Shown: positions 48,101 to 61,085, numbered from the stretch's first letter. The stretch is DNA of 64,000 nt from Neckera pumila (GCA_963969595.1 OZ018409.1:19066975-19130974), one strand, 5' to 3'. Numbers and translations: made by a program. Notes: generated by a model from the letters alone, not told the origin.

Positions 48101-49022
48101 TTAACTCCTAAAAGTTTTTGACTATGATTTCACCAAAAACGCTCCAAAACTACCATTTCTAATACAAGTACCAAATTTTAGGAAAAAAACATTTTCAGAC
48201 ACATATAGCCGTAAGATCTTGTAGTGAGTTGGTTTGAAGAGATGTGGAAAGACATTTAGAATTTTCCGTGATGTAGATTGCAAGATATTAGTATTTGAAT
48301 TGAGAAAAATCCATTTTTTGTCCCTGCAAAAACTGGACAGCTGCACTTCACAAAGTCACATTTGTATGAAAAATGTCCAAAATGGTGGTTACTCTTTGGA
48401 TTCATTTTTGAAGTCAAGTTGGCTATATGTTTGAAATTTCAGATCATTTGGAATCGTACAACATATAGGAAAAAAATTGTAGATAGAAAGAAATAGAGAA
48501 TGATTCAAAACACTAAATTGTTAAGAATTTAATTATAGAATTGAAAAATGCCAATCCCAATAGTTGTAATGTTTTAATAGACAATCTACACCCAATGTAT
48601 ATTTTTTTTTCCAAGAATATTGAAAATCGAGTTAAATGAAGGACTTCAAAGTTTATTCCAGAGTAGAAATCCCATAACTACCAGCAAACTAAAACTCCTC
48701 ATAACTATCATCTCATTAATAAAAATGGAGTGATTCAAAGCTTTCCATGTATATATAAATCTAGAGAACCAATTTCAAATTTTATTTTTTTAAAAGTGAT
48801 TTTTAAAGAATTTTTTGAACTGCCACCTGAGCATTGAAAATCACATATCATACAATAACCTTTTAACCATGCAGTTAAAAGTTATGAACATTGTTGGGCC
48901 TTAAAGCTACTCCTTGGAGAAAATGTTGTGTGAATTTCAAAGAAAAAAAACACTCCGCTCTTAGTGAGCTGTCCAAAAATGCTTTGTTTTCAATAAAGCA
49001 TGTTTGGTGCTTTAGGTGTTAA
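48101..49022. mobile_element. TTAA-flanked MITE-like element F (922 bp)
   Basis: Left TTAACTCCTAAAAGTTTTTG, right inverted TTAACACCTAAAGCACCAAA. Left half matches G (GACTATG.TTTCA.C.AAAACGCTC); right half matches an arm of C (GTTGGGCCTTAAAGCTACTC). Confidence 0.8.
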
Positions 49023-50436
49023 GGTTATGCATGCAACTTTGTTGTGGAAAGCAAAGGTAGAAGAAGAAGGCATTTTGAAATTGAACAATATGTCCAAACC
49101 AACAAGCACACTTGAGCCTTAGAGTGCCTTTGAATGATGGATTCAAAACCTTTACAATACACATCAACATTATTAGAACATAGCTTCAATGAATTACATA
49201 TGAATATAGATGACAATCTCTCATTGGAGAAGAGAAGCATGTTATTTTCCATAACATGGGTTTGCTCAAATGTTATGAAGCCTTTGTTCTTGGACCCTTG
49301 ATTGAGCATAATTGACAAAGATCCTATCATTCAATGACTGAAATTATGACAGGTTATAGATGAGGTTATAGTTTTAGTAATTTGAAAACATTGACTCATT
49401 TGAAAATAACATTCCTCATCACTCATATATTACTTCTCTAAATGGGATTATTTTGTCACATTATCTAATCAATAATTATGTAGTTACACATTTTTCAAGA
49501 GAATTTGCTATTGACTAGAGGATGTCAAGTAATACTTTAGTCTCCAATATGGGCCTCAAAAATGACCATGTTGAGAAGGTGAGCCACCCAAATTTAATAG
49601 CCTCTATTCATCAGAGCTTATAGTCACTTTCAGTTTCTTCACAATTTATTCATATGGTGTCCAAAAAAGGCATAAGAAGAGAACCTAGAAAACTCTTTTC
49701 ACTTTTAACAAACTCCAACAAAAAATTAGGCAATGTAATAATAAGACATTGAGGTGTAGTTACTTTACCAAGGATCCTTAGGGATTAAGGATTCATGGTT
49801 CGAAAAGGACTAATCCAATTAGTTGTATTGCAAAAACTACATTTCAGATGGGGCCAAATTCTATATCACCAGAATCACCAAAGAGCTTAGCATGTGTTCG
49901 TCAACAAATAAAATTGACGAAAGAAAGTTTTCATATGACGTACTCAAAAAGAAACATGAGACCAATTTCAGTTTCTCAGTTCTGGAAGAGTTAAGACTGA
50001 AATTGCCTTACTGTTTACTGTGCATTACTTGGTTCAGACATCTCAATCCATATCGTGAGTGTAAGCACTAAGCACCGTTTTCAAAGGTCTTTGAGATAGT
50101 CTGATAGGTGCTCAAAGACATTTTAGGATCAGATAAAGCTGGTAAGCCGACGCAATCTGAAGCAATTGATCGGTAAATTCCAAAAATAATGTTTCAAAAA
50201 GCACAATGTGAAGTCTTCTCATTCACATCCTACTACTATACAATCAAATTCAATCATACTTCTCACTCTAATAACCAGAAATCTGTCATCAACTCCCCAT
50301 GACATATAAATACATACTTGTATGTATACTACAGGCACCTGAGTATTGAACTCCACACGCTAACTTCACACACGTTCCACTTTACAAAACCCTTAGAAAA
50401 TATCAAAGTGTTCAGAAACTCTCAAACTGCAGATGT
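49023..50436. other. Intergenic, 3' flank of the small membrane protein
   Basis: A minus frame at 49025-49330 has no recognised domain. 50090-50436 may be 3' UTR of the gene at 50437. Confidence 0.35.
49790..49965 (+). repeat. Dispersed repeat family L, copy 4
   Basis: AGGATTCATGGTTCG, TTTCAGATGGGGCCAAATTC, TATATCACCAGAATCACCAA and TTTTCATATGACGTACTCAA match copies 1-3 in order. Confidence 0.6.
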
Positions 50437-50709
50437 TTACTGAGGAAGCTCCTGATTGCCACCACGTCTCCGAGCATTCTGCACAGCTGTGGATTGACCA
50501 GCAGTGTCATCGTCTACGACTTTCATGGGGACCAAAACAGAGCTTCCAGTGGCATCTGTGTGCCGCACGGCCAACCTCCAAGCTGCATAGAAGATGAAAG
50601 CAAAATTGACCAAGAGAGCAATTGACCAAAAAGCAACCTCCTTCATGCTACCCCATTCCGTATCATGGTGGCCATCGTGACGTTCGTGTTCAATAAAATT
50701 ATCCTCCAT
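50437..50709 (-). CDS. Small single-pass membrane protein, unrecognised
   Basis: 90 residues from ATG 50709. Acidic/His-rich head (MEDNFIEHERHDGHHDTEWG), one clear transmembrane segment (about residues 26-43, VAFWSIALLVNFAFIFYAAW), then a polar tail with RRRGGNQELPQ. An acceptor-like TGATGATGCAG just upstream of the ATG suggests a 5' UTR intron. No family recognised. Composition and position are coding-like; independent evidence is needed. Confidence 0.5.
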   Translation of the reverse strand: MEDNFIEHERHDGHHDTEWGSMKEVAFWSIALLVNFAFIFYAAWRLAVRHTDATGSSVLVPMKVVDDDTAGQSTAVQNARRRGGNQELPQ

Positions 50710-52447
50710 AGCTCGTAGTTGGCCCCTGCATCATCAACAATTGAACCACAATCATCAAAACCAGATCTTTCGCCTGAGACAAAACCTAAGAGTTGAAATT
50801 CACAGCTCGCGCACCTACTATGATTGAAATACAATTAATCAATAACTAATCTATATCTTGCTGTCCAGATCAAAGTGTAAACCCTAAAGAGCCAGTATAA
50901 CCCTTATATCCCCTGTCTACTGTAGAGAATCTACGCTGCACTGATCGTCCAAAGGGTTACCACTTACCAGTGAAGTCCCAGGTTACCAGCCTAGGAACTC
51001 CTAACGAAATCTCGTACTGATAAGTCGTATTTTTTTCACTGTATACATCGTATGAGAGGAAAACAATGATCACTAAACAATCAAGCTTGAGCACACATGA
51101 TATTCTATTTCCAAGTTACATCTTGCTGTTTGATTTTGCAAATGAATCTCTCGTAGGTTTGATACTCACAGGGAAAAAATATCCGTCTCGCAGGGTTCAA
51201 CGTAATCCATACCAACTGGAGAAAGATTGTACAATCAAATTACGAAAACATCTGAAAATAAAAGTGACATCATCAGGACTGTAGGCACTAAGATTTGTAG
51301 GGACTGACCTTAAACCCAAATGCCAGTCTGAATACGAACTTGCTCACCACTGTCGATTCGATTATATAGCTTCTCGTCAATTCCACAATAATAATCCTCG
51401 CAAGATTCCCACCTTACAAACACAAAAAAGCATCATCAGTGCCCTAAACCCACATGCACCCGAAGCCCTAGAGTAGAGCGTAAGTAAGCAGCTGAAGTAC
51501 ACACCACCGCAACAAAATTCAAAGAAAAGACCATCGCATCAGAGTTTCGAAATTACACGCAGCATGTAAAGACAAAGGCATCGGCAACAGCGATAACGTA
51601 CCGTAATGAGCGCCGTGAAACACCCAAAACGAAGAAGATGACGGGATGGCGAGCAGTGATATCCGCTTTGGCTTTAATTTGCGATGGCTCGAGAGATCAG
51701 CGGGCGTGGTTTCGAAATTGGCATATCCGCATCTCTGCGACTGCAGTGGCGCAGTCTCCGCTTTCCTTGTTGCGGGAATTGTGTTTGGGATCTTGCGGGA
51801 ATCTAACGGTGTTTTAGGGTGGATGAAATCTGTTCGTCGGCTCTCCTCGGCAATAAAATGACAATACTGTAATAGTATGGATCGGTCACTTCGGGTAAGG
51901 TTCCAAGCTGTGTCGGAATCAGGAATTAATTTTTCAGTTTTTCAGAGTCGGAAACTCGGAATTGTCGCCAAAGTTTCACAATGCTTTTAAGGTAACTGCA
52001 CCCATACCCGATCATTTAAGTGATTTTGAAACAGATCATGAACAGTATGCAAATTTTTCCCAAGTAGGAAGATAGGAAATATGGGGACTGTAATTTTTTG
52101 GTAATTTTATTCCCAAAACTGAAATTACTGTGATTTTTGGAAGGTAAAAAGTAGTCTGAATCTATATCCAGTGTTTAGAGTCTTCCAATTCCGATCAATC
52201 AAGAGACTACTTTCCCACTCACTACTTTCCCACTCACTACTTTTCGCATACTTTATAACACTTTAGGACGTGTGTTATGACATTCTTAGTTCCAACCTTG
52301 AAAAGGAGAAAAAAAAGCATTCTAATCTTCGGTTGTAAACCTGTTCCACCTTTGGTTGAAAATACATATACACTACATGTCGGGTTTCAGACCCTAGTTG
52401 GGTATAGGTGTTTCTACCTTAGTTCTAATACAATAGAACCTCTCTTA
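50710..52447. other. Upstream region of the small membrane protein gene
   Basis: GC-richer at 51400-51860. A 71-codon plus frame at 51646-51861 (MASSDIRFGFNLRWLERSAG...GAVSAFLVAGIVFG) is possible but not recognised. Confidence 0.3.
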
Positions 52448-52851
52448 GGGCATCGCCACCGCAGACTCAAACAGGGGTGCCAAGGCCACACTTGGTGAGT
52501 CCATTCAACAGGCCCGATCCCTGTGTCTCACCTTTGTCGTACTGCAACACGGGTTACAACACGGGGAACCGGGTTTGCACAAGTCCCATACTGCCACCTT
52601 GCGTCCCATCATCAATGTCGAGATAAAAGAGCCTTGAAACATTCAAAAAGTACCTCGATAATTATAAACAAGGACAAAGTAGTCGATAGCGAGCCCCGGA
52701 CAAAGCTCTCCATTTGGCCGTGTGTTCATCAAATTTGACTGTGCCCGGCCAATTTTTGGCCCTTGCCATGCGTGCCGTGGGGCAATTAAATTGGCCGGGC
52801 ACGGCCACTCCCTAGGTCTATGCCACTTGAAGAGCTATGATAGTGATGCTC
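52448..52851. mobile_element. PIF/Harbinger-like MITE (404 bp)
   Basis: Ends GGGCATCGCCACCG and (inverted) GAGCATCACTATCA, flanked by TTA on both sides (52445-52447, 52852-52854), the usual PIF/Harbinger target. An internal hairpin GTGCCCGGCCAATTT / AAATTGGCCGGGCAC lies at 52741-52805. Confidence 0.55.
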
Positions 52852-53212
52852 TTACTGCATACTCTCTCTTTAGCACATAATATGTAGTAAAAGAAGTTTG
52901 TGGGTCGGGCCAATTTTCAAACACATTTTCATAAAGATACAATAAATTTAAGCCTTAAGTTTAGGGAGTTGACTTTGACCCAGGCTCATGCCTATAATAC
53001 TAGAGAGCTACTGTAGAATTCTCAAGTACCTACCTGTTCCAGGTGTCCTCATCTCTACCTTGCTTGCCTAAATGGACAATTAATTTATTCATGTGCTCCC
53101 AGTTATTTTTTGCCATCAAACTTTATCCTAGGTGGGCCTAATTGCAACTGAGTTATCCTACAATATTGCTCCAAACTCGCAAAAATACAGTTTTCTAATG
53201 GACTTAATCAAA

Positions 53213-53520
53213 TATAACCTCTCCAAATGCATAAACTTCTACTAGTGCATAGTCCCGGCATTATGTACTAAGAGACATTCTATTGTAGTAAATCTGTGTG
53301 CCATTGCTATAGTCAAAATGAAATAAAAGCAATTTTCTAATTTTTAATTTATAAAAACTTCAAAATTCATTAACTTTCACACCGTAAGTCGAAACACCAC
53401 AAAACAAAGCCCATGCATAATTCCTTGCAGAGAGCTTTCTGACGATATCAAAAACGCGACCGAGGGACGTACAACTCCGGAGATCTCACCGTAACCAAAA
53501 AAACAAAAACAAAAAACAAA
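53213..53520 (+). repeat. SINE/LINE-tail-like family N, copy 1
   Basis: Order: AAAAGCAATTTTCTAATTTT, ATTCATTAACTTTCACACCG, AACACCACAAAACAAAGCCC, GAGAGCTTTCTGACG, GAGATCTCACC, then an (A)nC-rich tail. An Emigrant-like remnant (ATATAACCTCTCCAAATGCA) precedes it. Confidence 0.55.
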
Positions 53521-53546
53521 CTAATTTACAGAATTAACAATCTAAC

Positions 53547-54487
53547 TTAACCCCTAAAGACCCATTGTCCCTTCGAGGGACAAATGGGATTTTGGACAGG
53601 TACCTACGAGCTGGATTTTTGTCATGATTTTTTGAATTTTTTTTTGAGGATAGAAAAACTGCTAAGCTTTGTGGGAATATTATTATTTTTTCAATTGGTG
53701 CTTAGAAACAAAAGTTATGCCCAAATAAGTTCAAAACAAGGGAGAAAAGGCTACAAAAAAAAAATTTGCAAAATTTTTTTTTTTTAGTTTTTTTTCTTAT
53801 GGATTATATTTGTGTCTATCTGGAAATCTTTGATTCATTTCATTTGGATTTTTTATGAGAAATTTATGGACAATCTTGTTTTTTGGGCAATTAGAGCGTC
53901 TTTTTGAAAAAATAATTTGTAGGATTCATTTTGGAATGCAATTTTTGCAATTTTTCAAAAAAAAAAGTTCTATATGGTTTAATTTTCTTGCTAGAACAAT
54001 CTCACCATTGGAATTAGTGCTTTCTAATTCCATCTAAAAGATATTAATATTTTAGATTTTCCTTCTATCTCATACCTACTTCTATTTAATAATTTTTTTA
54101 AGAATGAAAAAAAACAATTTTAAAAAAAATTAATTTTTTTTGAATTTTGTTTTTTCCCTAGACTCTCAACACAATTCTCCACTATAAATATTTAAAGCTC
54201 AAAAATCTGTAGTGCAAAAAATTTAAGTTAAAAATGTTCAAAGTCACATAATCTAGTTCCGCAGTGTGCTGAAAAACTTGTATTTTACACTTTAAATGCA
54301 AATATCTTGCAATATGTGCGGTCAAAAATTCTGAAATTTTTTCCACACATCTTATACTAGTTAGGTGTAAGGTCCTACGGTTAGATGTGCAAGAAAAATA
54401 TTTTTCAATTTTTTTAATTCTTTGCTATAAAAATGACATATTGGGTATTTTTGGGCAGAAAATAGGCCTTGGGCCTTTAGGTGTTAA
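53547..54487. mobile_element. TTAA-flanked MITE-like element H (941 bp)
   Basis: Left TTAACCCCTAAAGACCCATT with subterminal palindrome GTCCCTTCGAGGGAC; right inverted TTAACACCTAAAGGCCCAAG. Same subfamily as A and B. Confidence 0.8.
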
Positions 54488-55630
54488 GATATGAATGATT
54501 GTGAGTAGGAAGAAACTACATTGAAGGATTATGCTTGCCTTCTTGTCAAACTACAAGCAACCCAAAATTTCAAGTTCAATATTGAAAAAAGTTTAAAGAA
54601 AATCAGTGAATTGTCTCCCCTGCTTTTCAAGAGCCTCCCCTAAAAAATTTGTTTGCACAGTATTCTAATTCCTCTCATGCAACTATTGCATACTTCTGCG
54701 TAGAATCCCAATTTTTTTTTTGTCTTTTACACAACATTTGGCAAATTCTAAGAGCATAGAAATCAATTCTACGTACATTCATAACTAAGCATGCATTCAT
54801 GTATTCATTGTATATCTTCTGTATTATCTATATCTAAATTTTAGTGCCACTTTTTCGTTCAAAAGAAGGGCTTACATTTTGGACATTGATGATTATACGT
54901 GTACATTCTTTATTGCAGTGACAACGTATCTAACTATAAAATCATCCAAGATTTAAGAAATCAATAGATGTTTTAAGAATTGTTTGGTTTGTGAGATTTT
55001 AGATTGGAAGTAAATTTTCAAACCACAATATACAAGGTTCAAATATGGAGAAAACCTGCCACCAAATCCTATCCTTCCACCCTATTATATATGTACCCAT
55101 GTAGGATCGATAAATATGAAGAAGCAAATTATTGAACCCTCACTTAAATTTTGAAGCTTTAATTCAAGGCCTCTTAAGAAAAAAATGCATCTTTTTCAAA
55201 TTTTTGATTGCAAATTAGAAAAAAACAAAAAATATTTGATTAGATTTTAATCTAAAACTTGAAATCATTGAGAGTGGATTGTATATAGATTTCTTGTATT
55301 CTTTGATGTTTTATAATTTACAAAAGTATAATATTGCAAAATTGAATTATAAAAAGAAATCTTTTGCAAAGAAGGACTAGACAAGCTTTTAAAGCAAGTT
55401 CATGTGATATGAGTGAAATGGCATGGGTGAAAGAAATTATTTTTATCATAAAATCTGATGCAATTAGATAACTGCAAATATCTCTTTTTCCATAGTGGGA
55501 TAATGTTGAAATTGGTGCTTTCAATATATTAGATCCAAATTAAAAATGAGATGTTTGAATATGTGAGATGAAGAAATATCTGAGATGATTTTGTAAAAGT
55601 GTGAGAAGATGCAAAATCAATACCTTAAAT
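54488..55630. other. AT-rich intergenic
   Basis: Nothing recognised. Confidence 0.4.
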
Positions 55631-55809
55631 CAGGCAGGCAGGCAGGCAGGCTGGCTGTTTGTTTGTTTGTTTGTTTGTTTGTTTGTTTGTTTGTTTGTTT
55701 GTTTGTTTGTTTGTTTGTTTGTTTGTTTGTCTGGTTTTGTGTTGTTTTGTTTTGTTTTGTTTTGTTTTGTTTTGTTTTGTTTTGTTTTGTTTTGTTTTGT
55801 TTTGTTTGT
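55631..55809. repeat. Compound microsatellite (CAGG)n-(GTTT)n-(GTTTT)n
   Basis: CAGG at 55631-55650, about 18 GTTT units at 55657-55729, about 14 TTTTG units at 55738-55809. The Cys/Val/Leu/Phe-repeat ORFs here are artefacts of it. Read on the minus strand it is the (CAAA)n/(CAAAA)n tail of repeat N copy 2. Confidence 0.95.
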
Positions 55810-56010
55810 AGCGTGGACAACTTCTTGACCATGCGTCCCCCGGCCGTGTGCTTGGTACCGTCGGAAAGCTCTCGCCGAGGTGGGGTGCACTGGCTTGGTT
55901 TCGTGGCGTTTGGAGCGGTGGTGCAAAAGTTATTGAATTTCAAAGTATTTATTGATTAAAAAATTAGAAAATTACTTTTACTTTGATTTTGGTGGCGTTC
56001 TTGCTACTGG
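55810..56010 (-). repeat. SINE/LINE-tail-like family N, copy 2
   Basis: Minus strand: AAAGTAATTTTC, TTCAATAACTTTTGCACCAC, CACGAAACCAAGCC, GAGAGCTTTCCGACG, then directly the CAAA/CAAAA tail of the adjacent microsatellite. Confidence 0.55.
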
Positions 56011-58249
56011 GAGTGGAACCGGGAGTAGAATTGGAAGTAGAACCAAGAGTGGAACCGGGAGTAGATGAAAATTGGGCCAACGGCACAAGGTCACACTAGT
56101 ATACATTGATAATAGATATTGTTGGATTTCAGAAAATATGTAGGATTGGTTTGATTGGATTATGGTTATTTAACATTCTCAGTTTTCTGTGTAATACTTA
56201 TGAAAGATTTATTTTGTTTCATTTTTAAAAGCTAAAAAGATGTCACTTTCTCTAAATTCTAATACAAGTTTTTGTTTTAAGAAAAATAGATTCATCAATT
56301 TTTGTATAACTCTTTTGCTTGAAAAGACTTGTCAGTTTTTTCCCAAACCCTTTTTCATGTAAAGTTGAAATACAATGGTTAATATTTTTCACAATAAATT
56401 CTATGAGTATTAGATAATTTAATCTTCTCTTATATGGTTATGATTTTAAAAGTGAACTACATTCATATGTGAGCTCCCTATTTCACTTAGGATTCATGAT
56501 TTTTTGTTTTTTTCGTTTTTCACAAGTTTAAGTTCATTTTATATACAAAAAGTCCCTCAAAGAATGTAAAATCAAAATAGGTATGTCACGTGACAATGTA
56601 GTATTTGGTCCTAAACATAGTGTCTTGCCCAAAGTAAACCCAAATCCAGCATGTAAATTGAGTAGAAATCCATAATTTTTGTAACTTATAGATTTTGATT
56701 GAATATTGCCCAAACTGCCTAAATTTATAGTGCATGTGATAAAACATGGCTAAATTGATCTGAAGAAATCTATGTGAAAACCTTAATCAATTCCCAAAGA
56801 GAGATTTTAGTTTCCTAGTTGATTTTGTGAAATAGTAAAAATCCCAATTGTTAGCATGTAGGTGTTACGAACTTAAGACAGATCAGTGGAGGGAATGTAT
56901 GGTCAAAATGTGGTATTTTTGGGTTAAAATCACGCTTGATACTCAACGACAAAATCAGTTTGCCAAGATTTCCTTCCGTGTAAAAGATTCTTTGACTATT
57001 GAAAATTAAAGGAGATAACGGGATTTGATTCTCCTTCTTCAAATGTATAGGATTGAAATATGAGCCTACATATACTTTGTGAAATTATATAAGAGGTTAT
57101 ATAAAAAGTTTCAATTTTTTTTGATACTCAGAAGATCCTCTTCCAGACGGTCAACCTCCTGGGCAATCGCTAAAACCTATAATGGAAATTTTTTAGAAAT
57201 CACTTTTATAGAAAATTGCAATAAAATCTCACTAAAAATTAGGATATCTTCTCTTATCCTAATAACACATCCCCAAAAGTTTTATGACATTCCGACATCT
57301 AAAAGTACCCAAACCAGCAAGATTCTTCAAAATCAATAAAATTGAAGAAATTCCATAGAATTGACTGGCGTTTTGAGGGCATAAAAATTTGGAATGAGGT
57401 CAAAATAGGGTCCTTTCTTATTCCATCGTACCTACTAAAGAGCCTAGGCTAGTTACTTTCTTCAGAAAAGAAAAACTCTAGTAGTTGGATATTTATCACT
57501 TTTCAGTTTTAAGTTGGTGCTAGGTTTTGATGAATTTTTAGTGATGGTAAAAGGGGTTGATGTTCTAACAGACTAAAAATGTCCTTTTGAAGTTACTGAC
57601 GCAATCTATTTGTAATTTGGAGTCTTTCTTCTAAAGTTAGATGTTTGAATCAACATAGAAAGTAGAAAATCAAAGGACTAGAATGAAAATCCCAATTGAT
57701 AAATTTACTTGTAGGAAAATGAGAGGGGGGGGGGGCCCTTTGAAAAATATTTAAGGGCACCCATTCCCCTCTTAAAACATCCCTTGTTGAAACTGTGACT
57801 CTGTTAGGTTCATTTAGTTGGATTTTGGCCATTTTTGAATTTTGCTTTGCCATTGACATGACGGTCATTGACCCTATTGAGGGAGGACATTGTGGATTAA
57901 AATTGATTTTGAAATTGATTTTTGTAAATTTGTGCATCATAGCCTTTGTCACCTTTATTCATATGGTAATACCATGTGATCTTGTGTAGTAGAAAATGAT
58001 TCAGTTGCACTATTTGTGATTGTAAGTACGTTTCCACATTTATCTATGAATTATAGAAACAAATGCTCTTCTTCAAAAGTTAGATTTTAATCTAATTGGT
58101 CAATTTGGTGCACATGTACTATATTGTCTTGGCTTTTTAATGTTTGCAAACCTTTCCAAGAATAGGAAATCTTCAATTTGCAAAAATATCATGTTGGTTA
58201 GACATTATTGCTGAATTGACAATTATTTTTTGTTATAATCTTCCAAGTT
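56011..58249. other. AT-rich intergenic
   Basis: Short tandem GTGGAACCGGGAGTAGA units at 56010-56065; a G-run at 57725-57735. No gene recognised. Confidence 0.4.
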
Positions 58250-59601
58250 GCGGCTAGGGTGAATTGACCCCCTCATCAATTGCCGCGATTTTTGGATGGA
58301 TAGGGATGAGGAAGCCCATTCTCTGTTCATCCTTGCCTTTCAATCCTCCGATCTCCAACATCTCTTCTACCCCCTCTGACCTCCCTACCTCCGTCCAACT
58401 CCTCCAAACTCCCTTCCCAACCGACGTCGATGTGCAGACTTTCTTTCTTGCTAATTTGATAGTTTTGTGCTTGAGTTCTCCAATCTGATCCAAATGCCAA
58501 AGTTCTATGAGTGTTTTAAAAAATAAGATGCTCCAAATGTTGAAACTTTCTTGCTGTTCCGATATTGCATCATTTCACTCTTGTGGAAGGCTCCGTGAAA
58601 TATGTATTAGATAACCGGTTGTACATTTTTCAATCACAACCTTTGTTCTTCATGATCCAAGGGTGTAGGAAGCAAGTTGATAGGAAAGAAGGTTATGAGT
58701 TGCAACTTGTAATGGCAATGGTGATGGGTTGCCAATGGGATGTTGCCACGTTAGCATTGAAAGTCAACAACCGGTTATGGATCTATGCCTCCGTAGAACT
58801 AGGATCTAAAATTTGAAGTTTGAATTTTGGATTCCCAGCAGCGCCATTCCATAGCTGAAGTGTTTTACAACTGCGAGAGTTGATCTTAGTCGCTTTTATA
58901 GGTATGCGCACTTAAATGCTTGTGAGTCTGAGCGTGGTTCATGTATTACATTGCTTTAGATTTGGTGGGGTTTTAGTAGCACATGAACAAGGGACAAAAT
59001 CCTTTCTGTAAAAATTTACTGCAAAATATTTCAAGGACTTAATGTGGGGTTCTTACATTTTTTAGTATAGATGTTCACAACTTCACTTTGCAAATCTTCT
59101 ATAGTTTAACAGTTATAAATCTGTTTGAACTCATAAACTAATTTTCTTAGTTTAAATTGAAATGACCCTGAAAAAATGATTTGAATGAATAAATAAATAA
59201 AAAGTCTTAAAAGATCACCATAATTATAATTTAAAATATTGAACTTAAAGAAAAATATCTGTGAAAATCAAAAACATTCAATCTATAATCAATTTTGAAA
59301 AAAATTATCAATTTTCTGATTTCAAATTTTATTAAGTAAATATCAGTTACTATAGCAATTGATGTAATTGTATGGATATGATTAATTAATCTTATTTTAC
59401 AACTTTTTTTTGAAAGTCTTCAAATTATTCATCAAATTTTTCTTCTAAGTTGAATTTATAATACATTTATGCAATTTGGAAAACTAGACTACCCCATGGT
59501 CCTCAAGGATTTAAAAAATCCTATTTCAAAATTATTCCAAAATAACTTTAAGCTAATATATGAGTGTGAATGAAATGATATACAAATAAATAAAAATATC
59601 T

Positions 59602-60535
59602 TTAACCCCTACAGTTCTATGACTATGTTTTCATCGAAAACGCTCAAAAATTGTCATTTTTAGAATAAGTACACAATTTTTAAGAAAAACTTTTTTTTGA
59701 CACATGTAACTATAGGATCTTGTAGTATGTTGACTTAAGAACATATGGTAAAAATTTCAAAAATTCCCACCGCGTGGATTGCAAGATATAAGCATTCAAA
59801 TTCATTGAAACCATTTTTTGGCCTTGCAAAAAAACGGGGCAACATCACTTCACAACCTCTCTTTTTGATGAAAAAATGTCCAAAATGGTGGTGCTTCTTT
59901 GAATTCTTTTTCCTAGATAAGCTGGCTATATGCCTGAAAAATTGCATGTCATTTGGAATTGTCCAACATATAGGAAAAAAATAGTAAGTAGACAATAGTA
60001 AAGAATGATTCAAAATACTAAATTGTTAAGAATTTAATTATAGAATGGAAAAACTCCAATCTCAATGGTTGCAATGTTGTAATAAATAATCTACATTTTA
60101 TGATTTTATTTTTTTCAAAAAATATTGAAAATTGAGTAAGATAAAAGACTTCAAAGTTTATTTTAGAGTAGATTTTCCATAACTGCTCGCAAACTAAAAA
60201 TCTTCATAATGTTTGACTTATTGATCAAAATGGGATGATTGAAATTTTTTTATGTATACATAACTCTAGAAAACCAATTTCAAATTTTTGTTTTTGAAAA
60301 AAGATTTTTTTTTTTATCTGCCCAGACTGCCCAGTTATAAAAAAAAAATAACATATAAGGCCATAACTTTTGACTCACATTTCCAAATGTCATGAAATTT
60401 GGTGCATATGAAAGATATTCCTTGCGCCCACCTTCTATTAAAATTTCAGCCTAAAATATGAAAATTTCTAGTCACACGTACCTGTTCAAAATTTCTATAC
60501 AGCCAAAAAATGCATGCCGGTCCTTTAGGGGTTAA
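59602..60535. mobile_element. TTAA-flanked MITE-like element G (934 bp)
   Basis: Left TTAACCCCTACAGTTCTATG, right inverted TTAACCCCTAAAGGACCGGC. Left half closely matches F. Confidence 0.8.
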
Positions 60536-60819
60536 ATTACATCCAAATACTTTTATTGTTAGTTTTTTTCCATTTTGGTAGATATGATTGTTTGAAAAAT
60601 CTAAATATAGATGGAAAGTGTAAAAAATATTGTTTAAGAAATTGAATTTTTTAATTATATAAAAAAATATGAAATTTTTTTTTTGAAATTTTGAATGGAA
60701 AAACAACTAAAAATGAATGAGTCTTTATCACTAATTTATAGAAGCAAACGCAATTTTTTATTACAATGATTTGGTATGAAAAGAAATCACAAAAAATATT
60801 CCGTACTTGAAGTTAGACA

Positions 60820-61085
60820 ATTTCTTTTATTTTGTTTGCTTGATATGATGAGATCTAAAAAACCATGAGTCTTCTAGCCACGTTCTTGTTAGTCTTAGAA
60901 AGCTCTTTGCGAGGAGGGTGCACGAACTTTGTTTTGTGGCGTTTAGACCTAAGGTGTGAAAGTTATGGATTTTTGAATTATTTGAAATTATAATATGAAC
61001 TAAATTACCTTTTGTTTTAGAAAAAACATAACTTTCACATCGCATGTCCAAACACCACAAAACAAAGTCTATATATTCCTTCATG
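60820..61085 (-). repeat. SINE/LINE-tail-like family N, copy 3, head-to-head with a partial copy
   Basis: Minus strand 61000-60850: CATAACTTTCACACCT, AACGCCACAAAACAAAGTTC, GAGCTTTCTAAGAC, then A-rich GCAAACAAAATAAAAG. A second partial unit in plus orientation (61028-61080, ACTTTCACATCGCATGTCCA) abuts it, giving a palindrome. Confidence 0.5.

Noticed and set aside
55601..55959. ORFs with Cys/Val/Leu/Phe or Thr/Asn/Lys repeats on both strands
   Set aside because: Translation of GTTT/GTTTT microsatellites.
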